This document shows, piece after piece, positions 1-5,229 of a DNA stretch of 5,229 bases (positions are counted from its first letter, which is position 1; every line of letters begins with the position of its first letter). Location of the stretch: contig JAXLWI010000125.1 in NCBI GenBank assembly GCA_046328575.1, positions 1-5,229 of the forward strand. The letters run 5' to 3'. The notes below the pieces were generated by a model, which saw only the letters and a program-made list of their open reading frames with translations, was not told the origin of the DNA and did no database searches. The position numbers and the translations under genes are program-made. The DNA is from JAGOBP01 sp046328575. GTDB lineage: Bacteria; Chloroflexota; Anaerolineae; Fen-1058.

Positions 1-2308
1 TGCCTTGCCCCAGCGTCACTGCCTGCGTCTCCAGACGTTGGGCATCCGTCGGCAGGTAACCGCGCGAGGCGCGCACGTGCAGCAACTGCGTTTCCGGATC
101 AAGCAAGCTGATGAAGCCGTGCGTCGCACCCGTCAACTTGGATGCCGCGCCCAACACTACTTCGAAGATGTGCTGCGGTTCCAGTGTCGAGTTCAGCTCG
201 CGGCTGATGGCCGACAAAGCCGTGAGTTCTTCCACACGCTCGCCCAGCCGCAAGTCGGTGATCTGGTACAGCCGCGCATTGGACAACGCAATGCCCGTCT
301 GATTGGCAATCGCCTGCAAAACATTCAGATCGTTGCGATCGTACGCATACTGATTATCCAGGTGCTGGATGACCAGTGCGCCGACCACCCGATCGCCCGC
401 GATCATCGGAACGCCCAACCATACTAAAGCCGGTCGATTCGAGCCAACCAGCCGCACCGTGATACCCAGTTTGGTGGCTTCGGCGGTAATATCGCCCTGT
501 AGCAGCAGCGACTGACGCTGGCGGCACACGTAGAAGGTCAGTGTGTCCCCACCTTGCTGGACGCGCTGCTCTTCAGGCAGATCGATTGCCTGGCCGTCCT
601 CGTAAAGTCGGGCGAAGCGCAGCTCATCGCGTTCTTGATCGAACAGTGCCACGAACAACGTGCGCGCCTCGATGACGCGATTGACCTGCTCAAACAGCAT
701 ATCCAGCACTTCGTCTTCGTGCAGCGCCGCTGAAACGACGCGGCCAATTTCGCCCAACAAGCCGAGCTGCTTCAAGCGCCGCTGTGTCTCAGCCGACAAC
801 CGTGCATTCACGATGGCATCGGCCAGCAGCGTCTGTGCCGTCGTCAAGCGCTGTTGATCTTCGTCGGTAAAGGGCGCGTTGGTGCGCTTGGCCATGTATA
901 CTTCGCCGATGGCCTGATCGTGCGAAACCAGCGGTGCGGTTAATAAGGCGCGCACCTGATACCGGTCGACAAAGTCACGATATGCCGGCAGGATGCGGCG
1001 ATCGGTCTGGGCGTCGTCGGTACGGAACACCGTCCGGGTGCTGAATACACTACGATGGAACGTCGGCGACTTGGTGTCGATGCGCAAACCGTGCAACGTT
1101 TGAGGCAGATCCCCGAAAGAGGCCGCAGCAAGCGGTTCCAACCAACCCGTATCCTCATTGTGCAGCAGCACCAGGCCTAACTCGGCTTGCGTCAAGCGCC
1201 CGATCTCGGTCATCAGTTGATGCAGTAATTCGTCCGGCGGCAGCGCCGAAGACGCGATGGTTGAGATGCGGAACAAGGCGGCCGATTCATCCACTCGGCG
1301 GCGCGTTTCAGCAAACAACTGCGCATTTTGAATGGCTACGGCCGATTGCGCCGCGATAGTCTGCAATGTTTCGAGGTGACTCTCGTTGAACGTATTCGGC
1401 GTGAACGAGACCAGTTCCAGTGTACCGACGAGTCGATCACTGGCGATCAGCGGCACACCACAACCCGATCGGATTGGGAAACGCTCGGCGGGGACTAACG
1501 CCTGCAACGTGCCTTTAGTCAGCGCGGTCATGTCTTGCGCCAGCCAAGATTGGCGTTTCCGCGCGATCCATCCCGTGATGCCCTCATCCAACCGGTAGAC
1601 ACCACCCGTGATGCGGCTGTATTCTTCAAAGCGTGGATCGGCAACGCCGCGCCCGCGCGTGCGCAACACCTTTTCGCTTTCATCCCACAGGTTGATCTCG
1701 GCCAGATCGTACGGTGCCAGCGATCGGATGGAGACGAGGATCGAATCGAGGGTGTTATCCAGATCGAGCGACGAGCTGATCGTGCGGTTGATCTCGGCCA
1801 CGACGGCCATTTCCTGCGCCCGCCGCCGCTCCACTTCGTACAACTGCGCGTTCTTGATCGCCACCGCAGATTGATCGGAAAAACTGGTCAGGCGGCGTTG
1901 ATCATCGCGGCTGAACGCGGGCGTGCCAGGGCGCGTGGAAACTTGCAGCACACCAACCACTAGATTGTCGTTGATCAGCGGCAGTGTCATCACCGCCGCC
2001 ACGTCAGCGGCGTGTGCCCACTTGCTGATGAACCGTTGATCGGCTTGGGCGTTGGCCAAGAACAGCGGCTTGTTCTCGCGCGCCACCCAGCCTTCGATGC
2101 CCTCGCCGGGTTCGTAAGTCAAACTTGGCTGTGGCACGCCTTGGAAATCCCACCAACCGCGGAGTTCCAACTTGCGACGTTGATCGTCTACGACGAAAAC
2201 CGCGGCTCGATCGGCTCCCACTGCCCCCGCCGCTTCGCGGGCCAGGTTGCTCAGCACGCTATCCAAGTCGAGTGACGTAATCGCCTTGCCAGCCTGCAAT
2301 AGCGAGGA
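1..2308 (-). other. Tandem array of at least five GAF domains in the sensor gene
   Basis: These bases encode residues 394-1162. Four copies of a closing helix carry the motif N-A-[QR]-L at residues 546, 721, 894 and 1070, a spacing of 175, 173 and 176 residues. Each is followed by a charged linker of the ERRRAQE, ETRRRVDE or ETQRRLKQ kind and then by a new GAF start (for example GKAITSLDLDSVL, NRTISSSLDLDNTL, SRELNSTLEPQHIF). GAF domains bind small molecules such as cyclic nucleotides, or act as dimerisation and relay modules. No bilin-attachment motif is seen. The copies differ clearly in sequence, so they look like an old duplication rather than recent copies. Confidence 0.85.
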
Positions 2309-3487
2309 CATTTCCTTCAAGCGCCGCTGGGCAGTCTGCGCCTGCAGTTCTCGTTCGCGCGCAACGTCCGACAGGTTGCCCTGAGCGGCCTGCAGCTTAG
2401 ACGCCATGTCGTTGAATTCTGTCGCTAGTGCTTCCAGTTCGTCACCGGACCGCACACCCATGATGCGGGCTGATAAATCGCCTGCCGCCAATTGCGCTGC
2501 GCCGCGCCGCAACGTGCCGATCGGCCGGACCACACTGCGCGCGATGTAGATGCCCATGAGGATGACGATCAGCACCGACATCACCAATAGCGCCAGACCC
2601 GCCGCGAGGAAATTATTGACTTGGGCATACGCGTCGGCGGACGGCTGCTCAACGATGACGTACCAGTTGGTGGCTCCGATTGGAAACGGCTTGTAGTAGG
2701 CTTGAATCTCTTCGGCGGGGACCGCGAAGCCAGAACTATAAGGGCGGGTCGTGACGGACTCGACCTTTTCAGTCAGCGCGTCTGCCACCGTGCGCTGATT
2801 CAGCATATTCAGATCCGGCGACACGGCTTTGTAATCGCGATAGAAGACCAGTTTGCCTTGACTATCGACGATAAACGCGTAGCCGCGCGCACCCACGCTG
2901 GCCTCACCCACACGATCCCACAACGTGGTCAGATCGATCAGCGCGGTAACGGCGCCCACCGCTTGACCATCCGCGGCCATGATCGGTTCGGCGATGGTCA
3001 TGACTGGCAGGCCGTTGAGTGCCCACACCGGCCCCAAATACGAGGTTCCCGACATCGCCACTGTAAACTCCGGCGAAGTCGACGATGTCAAGCCGCTGGG
3101 CTTGGCACCCGGCCACGTCACACGCGCCCGATCGGTTCCATCGTGCCCCACGACCGCGATTTCCATGAACGCGGGTTCACTCTGTAAGGTTCTTTCCAGC
3201 GTTCGGCGAAGAGTCGGATCAGCCTCAGCGGTGAGCGGCACCACGCTGGCTAGGGTGCGCAAGTCGCCAACCAGTAGATCGGTAAACCCTTCGGCCTGCG
3301 AGGCCAGCCGTTGCGCTAGTTCACGTTGAGCGGCAATCGTTTGGGCACGTTGTGTGTTTAGACTGAAGATCAGCATCACCACCACTACCCCAAGCGCGAC
3401 CACTGCGCCCAAGACAAACGGCACCAACAGGCGTACGCCCATCTGGCCAAAGACACGTTTTCGGGTGGATTGCTGACGACTTACCAT
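1..3487 (-). CDS. Cache-HAMP-multi-GAF transmembrane sensor protein, C-terminus cut by window edge
   Basis: A single reading frame stays open from the ATG at 3485-3487 to the left edge, giving 1162 visible residues and no stop. The order is: short basic N-terminus; transmembrane helix (about residues 18-41); extracytoplasmic Cache-type domain (about 44-290, with GARGYAFIVDSQGK near 200-213); second helix (about 293-316); HAMP (about 313-366, with RPIG at 321-324 and GDELEALATEFNDM at 348-361); then four complete GAF domains starting near 394, 563, 737 and 911, and a fifth starting near 1090 that runs off the edge. Cache-HAMP-GAF proteins are membrane receptors that pass an external signal to a C-terminal output domain, often a histidine kinase, phosphatase or cyclase. 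That output domain is not visible, so kinase activity is only a guess. The ATG is preferred because a GA-rich ribosome site precedes it; M16 is a less likely alternative. It follows the binding-protein gene by 18 nt. The domain calls are firm; the function beyond 'receptor' is inferred. Confidence 0.9.
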   Translation of the reverse strand, partial: MVSRQQSTRKRVFGQMGVRLLVPFVLGAVVALGVVVVMLIFSLNTQRAQTIAAQRELAQRLASQAEGFTDLLVGDLRTLASVVPLTAEADPTLRRTLERTLQSEPAFMEIAVVGHDGTDRARVTWPGAKPSGLTSSTSPEFTVAMSGTSYLGPVWALNGLPVMTIAEPIMAADGQAVGAVTALIDLTTLWDRVGEASVGARGYAFIVDSQGKLVFYRDYKAVSPDLNMLNQRTVADALTEKVESVTTRPYSSGFAVPAEEIQAYYKPFPIGATNWYVIVEQPSADAYAQVNNFLAAGLALLVMSVLIVILMGIYIARSVVRPIGTLRRGAAQLAAGDLSARIMGVRSGDELEALATEFNDMASKLQAAQGNLSDVARERELQAQTAQRRLKEMSSLLQAGKAITSLDLDSVLSNLAREAAGAVGADRAAVFVVDDQRRKLELRGWWDFQGVPQPSLTYEPGEGIEGWVARENKPLFLANAQADQRFISKWAHAADVAAVMTLPLINDNLVVGVLQVSTRPGTPAFSRDDQRRLTSFSDQSAVAIKNAQLYEVERRRAQEMAVVAEINRTISSSLDLDNTLDSILVSIRSLAPYDLAEINLWDESEKVLRTRGRGVADPRFEEYSRITGGVYRLDEGITGWIARKRQSWLAQDMTALTKGTLQALVPAERFPIRSGCGVPLIASDRLVGTLELVSFTPNTFNESHLETLQTIAAQSAVAIQNAQLFAETRRRVDESAALFRISTIASSALPPDELLHQLMTEIGRLTQAELGLVLLHNEDTGWLEPLAAASFGDLPQTLHGLRIDTKSPTFHRSVFSTRTVFRTDDAQTDRRILPAYRDFVDRYQVRALLTAPLVSHDQAIGEVYMAKRTNAPFTDEDQQRLTTAQTLLADAIVNARLSAETQRRLKQLGLLGEIGRVVSAALHEDEVLDMLFEQVNRVIEARTLFVALFDQERDELRFARLYEDGQAIDLPEEQRVQQGGDTLTFYVCRQRQSLLLQGDITAEATKLGITVRLVGSNRPALVWLGVPMIAGDRVVGALVIQHLDNQYAYDRNDLNVLQAIANQTGIALSNARLYQITDLRLGERVEELTALSAISRELNSTLEPQHIFEVVLGAASKLTGATHGFISLLDPETQLLHVRASRGYLPTDAQRLETQAVTLGQG
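2390..3436 (-). other. Receptor input module: TM1, Cache domain, TM2, HAMP
   Basis: This is the part of the sensor gene encoding residues 18-366. Two hydrophobic helices flank about 250 residues that must lie outside the cytoplasm. The segment reading YLGPVWALNG, then PVMTIAEPI, then DLTTLWDRV has the usual Cache-domain pattern of strands and helices, and a second, membrane-proximal lobe follows around GYAFIVD (202-208). This points to a two-lobed dCache_1-like fold. I do not see the YxxxRxWY arrangement of the amino-acid-binding dCache subgroup, so the ligand cannot be named. The HAMP domain begins with the expected Pro at 322 and has a Glu in the GDELE stretch near 350. Confidence 0.8.
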
Positions 3488-3496
3488 GCTGCGTAT

Positions 3497-3504
3497 CTCT
3501 ACCT
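3497..3504 (-). promoter_or_regulatory. Probable ribosome binding site of the sensor gene
   Basis: Read on the minus strand, the gap between the upstream stop and the sensor ATG contains AGGTAGAG, followed by nine bases and then ATG at 3487. The purine-rich match supports this ATG over the internal M16. The match to a canonical Shine-Dalgarno sequence is partial. Confidence 0.5.
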
Positions 3505-3505
3505 G

Positions 3506-4729
3506 CTACCGTTCAGTTAATAACCGCGCGAATTTAAAAGCGCCGTTCTGGACAACATTACCGCTGACCAATATGACCTGCGTATCGCCGTTGCGATCGA
3601 ACGTAAATTGCCCGGCGGCACCATTGAAATCGACACCGCTCCCTACGTAAGCCAAAAGGTTAGCCCGATTGATCGGTTGACCTTGCTTGTCGGCCTGCTG
3701 CATGGCCGCGATAATCACGCGCGCGGCGTCATAGCCGGACTGGGCATAGGCCTCCGGCTCTTCGCCGTTGTATTTCTGCTTGTACTCGGCATAGAAGGTT
3801 TTGCCCACTTCAGTCGTCAGTTGATCGGCCGGTGCGCCGACAAAGGTAGCATATACGCCTTCAGCCGCGCCCTGAGCACCGTCAATCAGTGCCGTATCGA
3901 CGATGGCGTCTGGCCCCATGAACGCCGACTTAATGCCCATTGCCCGCATTTGCGAGACAATCAAGGCTGCACCATTAGCCACTGTGCCGCCAAAATACAC
4001 CACATCCGGATTGGCCTGTTTGACGGCGGCCAGCACCGCCGAAAAATCTTGCGCCGTCTTGTCGATGGTCTGCCGCCCCAAATTGATCAGCCCAATCTGT
4101 TCAGCGCGGCGCGCAAAGAGAGCGGCCACACCCGCGCCGTATGTCTCGCCATCGTCGAGCACGTAGAACGATCGGAATTTGAGATCACGCGCCCAAAGGG
4201 CCGCAGCGGGACCCTGTAAATCATCGGTCGAACAAGTGCGGAAGAAGGTACGCTTTCCGGTCGGATAAAAGATCGCCGGTTCACCTTGAGCAAAACCCAC
4301 CTTGGTCAAGCCTGGCCATGTGGTGCTGGGGCTGATCTGCAGCATACCGGCCTTATTTGTAATCGGGATGCTGATTTTGGCCGCCCCGGAGTTGTAAGGA
4401 CCAATGTACGCGACGGTCAACGGATCATTAGCTGCATCAGTCGCAATCTGCTGTTCTTTGTCAGGCAACCACTGGCCGGCATCGTCCCCATCATTGACAA
4501 TATTCAATTTGATCTCGGTGTTACCGATGTGGTTGTTAATCTCGTCAAACGCCTGTTTGACGCCATTGACTATCGCACCACTGTTGCGCTGCACCTTGAG
4601 TGGCAAGCTGACGTAAACAAACACCACGCTCGGTCTCTCCGGTTGACAGGCGGACAAGACCACGGTCAACGCTAACAGCGCTGCCAGCAGTATTTGCCCT
4701 GTCGAAATGTGACCGATACGGCGCGTCAT
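3506..4729 (-). CDS. Branched-chain amino acid-type ABC substrate-binding lipoprotein (Peripla_BP_6 / LivJ-LivK-like)
   Basis: This complete gene encodes 407 residues from ATG at 4729 to TAG at 3506-3508. The N-terminus is a lipoprotein signal: basic MTRR, a hydrophobic stretch, then lipobox LSAC with Cys28 as the probable lipidated residue. The mature protein follows the two-lobed type I binding-protein pattern, with YIGPYNSGAAK (108-118), ISPSTT (132-137, the loop that contacts ligand in LivJ-like proteins), YPTGK (155-159), DDLQG (169-173), DDGETYG (192-198) and MGPD (271-274). Family members capture amino acids, amides, urea or related small molecules outside the membrane for an ABC importer or a receptor. 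The ligand cannot be assigned from sequence alone. A GTG six bases further upstream (4735) is an alternative start, but a GGA lies at better spacing for the ATG. No permease or ATPase gene is visible beside it: a GGDEF gene is 38 nt upstream and a receptor gene 18 nt downstream. A sensing role is therefore as plausible as transport. Confidence 0.92.
   Translation of the reverse strand: MTRRIGHISTGQILLAALLALTVVLSACQPERPSVVFVYVSLPLKVQRNSGAIVNGVKQAFDEINNHIGNTEIKLNIVNDGDDAGQWLPDKEQQIATDAANDPLTVAYIGPYNSGAAKISIPITNKAGMLQISPSTTWPGLTKVGFAQGEPAIFYPTGKRTFFRTCSTDDLQGPAAALWARDLKFRSFYVLDDGETYGAGVAALFARRAEQIGLINLGRQTIDKTAQDFSAVLAAVKQANPDVVYFGGTVANGAALIVSQMRAMGIKSAFMGPDAIVDTALIDGAQGAAEGVYATFVGAPADQLTTEVGKTFYAEYKQKYNGEEPEAYAQSGYDAARVIIAAMQQADKQGQPINRANLLAYVGSGVDFNGAAGQFTFDRNGDTQVILVSGNVVQNGAFKFARLLTER
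4646..4729 (-). other. Lipoprotein signal peptide and lipobox of the binding protein
   Basis: Residues 1-28 have a positively charged start (RR at 3-4), a hydrophobic core rich in Leu, Ala and Val, and the lipobox Leu-Ser-Ala-Cys ending at Cys28 (codon 4646-4648). By the general rule for signal peptidase II, cleavage would leave a diacylated Cys and anchor the protein to the outer face of the cytoplasmic membrane. Anchoring would place it next to the extracytoplasmic Cache domain of the downstream gene's product. Confidence 0.85.
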
Positions 4730-4767
4730 GACCACAAATCCAATCTACGCTAAAGTTTCTTTGGCCT
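4730..4767 (-). other. Short intergenic gap between GGDEF gene and binding-protein gene
   Basis: The 38 bases between the TAG of the upstream gene and the ATG of the binding protein contain a weak Shine-Dalgarno-like GGA nine bases before the ATG. I see no convincing promoter and no hairpin followed by a T-run. The short distance and shared direction favour co-transcription. Confidence 0.5.
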
Positions 4768-5229
4768 CTACAAGCACGACTGCCGCCGAGCCTCGGCGGA
4801 CACTTCGGTGATCTCCCGAATGTCGGTGAAGTCCTGATTCGACGCGAGCACCACGCCCACGCACAATTTCATAAGCGGCGCTTGCTTGTCGCTGCCATCG
4901 GCGCCCTTCACCACGATGTAGCCCCGCTCGCGATCTTTAAACGAGTAATGTGCGCCAATATCTTGATTGAAGCGTTTGATCATCGCCTCTGCCATGGCTG
5001 CGGCTTTATCCTCGCCGCAGATGACCAGGAAGTCATCACCACCCACGTGGCCGATGAAATCGTCGGACCCGCCCAGCTTGTCGTCGATCTCACCTAACAG
5101 CAGCGCCGTGAAGCGCAGCACCTCATCACCGGCTACAAAGCCATAAACGTCAGTAAACGCCTCGATGTTTTGAATGCCCGCATACAGCAAGCCCCAACCA
5201 GTGCGACGCATCAACGTGCGCAGCTGCTC
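4768..5229 (-). CDS. Degenerate GGDEF-domain protein, N-terminal part beyond window edge
   Basis: The last 153 residues of a gene that enters from the right edge are visible; the frame is open up to base 5229, so the TTG at 5214 and ATG at 5211 are internal codons. Numbered from the edge, the GGDEF landmarks are GLLYAGIQNIEAFTD (13-27), YGFVAGDEVLRF (29-40) and GHVGGDDF (60-67), followed by a longer loop (HYSFKDRERGYI, 94-105) and the strand LMKLCVGVV (119-127). Active diguanylate cyclases make cyclic-di-GMP from two GTP. Here the metal-binding Asp of the first strand is Gly18, the guanine-binding Asn is Thr26, the signature is GGDDF, and the Arg of the RxxD inhibitory site is Gly54. Catalysis is therefore doubtful; a binding or protein-interaction role is more likely. 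This subtype, as I recall it, often sits behind a receiver domain in response regulators, but no receiver is visible. The gene ends 38 nt before the binding-protein ATG. Confidence 0.85.
   Translation of the reverse strand, partial: EQLRTLMRRTGWGLLYAGIQNIEAFTDVYGFVAGDEVLRFTALLLGEIDDKLGGSDDFIGHVGGDDFLVICGEDKAAAMAEAMIKRFNQDIGAHYSFKDRERGYIVVKGADGSDKQAPLMKLCVGVVLASNQDFTDIREITEVSAEARRQSCL
4783..4799 (-). repeat. Perfect GC-rich inverted repeat at the 3' end of the GGDEF gene
   Basis: CCGCCGA and TCGGCGG form a perfect 7-bp stem around a 3-base loop, starting 15 bases before the stop codon and lying inside the last coding codons (residues around SAEARRQ). In the transcript it would fold tightly. 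No T-run follows on the minus strand, so it does not look like a standard intrinsic terminator. It may be chance in Arg/Ala-rich coding sequence, or it may modulate read-through or mRNA decay between the first and second genes. Confidence 0.45.

Noticed and set aside
1535..1963. Plus-strand open frame of 142 codons
   Set aside because: It is antisense to the GAF1-GAF2 region, with low-complexity composition typical of a mirror frame of GC-rich coding DNA.
2621..3187. Open frame of 188 codons on the plus strand
   Set aside because: It lies opposite the Cache-domain coding region of the sensor gene, its translation is rich in Arg and His with no recognisable domain, and the minus-strand frame gives a coherent family match.
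1..3487. Phytochrome-like bilin attachment in one of the GAF domains
   Set aside because: Few cysteines are visible in the GAF region and none sits in a recognisable chromophore-binding motif.
3608..4219. Open frame of 203 codons on the plus strand
   Set aside because: It is fully antisense to the binding-protein gene, whose translation matches a known family across its length. The plus-strand product shows no family features.
4736..4773. Possible promoter (TTGTAG and a TAGCGT-like box with 17 bases between them) before the binding-protein gene
   Set aside because: Both boxes match consensus poorly, and the first overlaps the upstream stop codon. Such pairs are common by chance.
4783..4799. 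Intrinsic terminator at the end of the GGDEF gene
   Set aside because: The stem is convincing but lies inside the coding sequence and is followed by CAGTCGTGCTTG, not by a T-run, so it was listed only as an inverted repeat.
4768..4800. Frameshift cutting the C-terminus of the GGDEF protein
   Set aside because: The protein ends soon after the helix ITEVSAEARRQ, where related proteins, as I recall, run a little longer. The other frames downstream show no clear continuation, so a short natural C-terminus is the simpler reading.

Overview
The window holds three genes, all on the minus strand and closely packed, so the reading order runs from the right edge to the left. They are the C-terminal end of a degenerate GGDEF-domain protein (4768-5229, cut by the right edge), a complete lipoprotein of the branched-chain amino acid type periplasmic-binding family (3506-4729), and a very large membrane receptor with a Cache domain, HAMP domain and tandem GAF domains (3487 down to the left edge, cut before its output domain). 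The gaps are 38 nt and 18 nt, which suggests one transcription unit. I see no RNA gene, mobile element, CRISPR array or convincing plus-strand gene.

Organism: the DNA is bacterial and moderately GC-rich by eye. Three features together resemble Chloroflexota (Anaerolineae-like) genomes: a receptor with at least five GAF domains in a row, a LivJ/LivK-like lipoprotein, and a GGDEF domain of the 'YGFVAGDEVLRF ... GHVGGDDF' type. This is recall of family style, not a search result, and other multi-GAF-rich phyla are possible.

How the genes may work together: all three products look like signalling or ligand-binding parts. The GGDEF domain has lost several residues needed for cyclic-di-GMP synthesis. 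The binding protein has no permease or ATPase gene beside it in this window; its immediate downstream neighbour is a receptor with its own extracellular Cache domain. A reasonable inference is a ligand-sensing module, with the lipoprotein capturing a small molecule outside the membrane and the receptor sensing it directly or in parallel. The receptor's output domain and the N-terminal part of the GGDEF protein lie outside the window, so the pathway's output cannot be named here.
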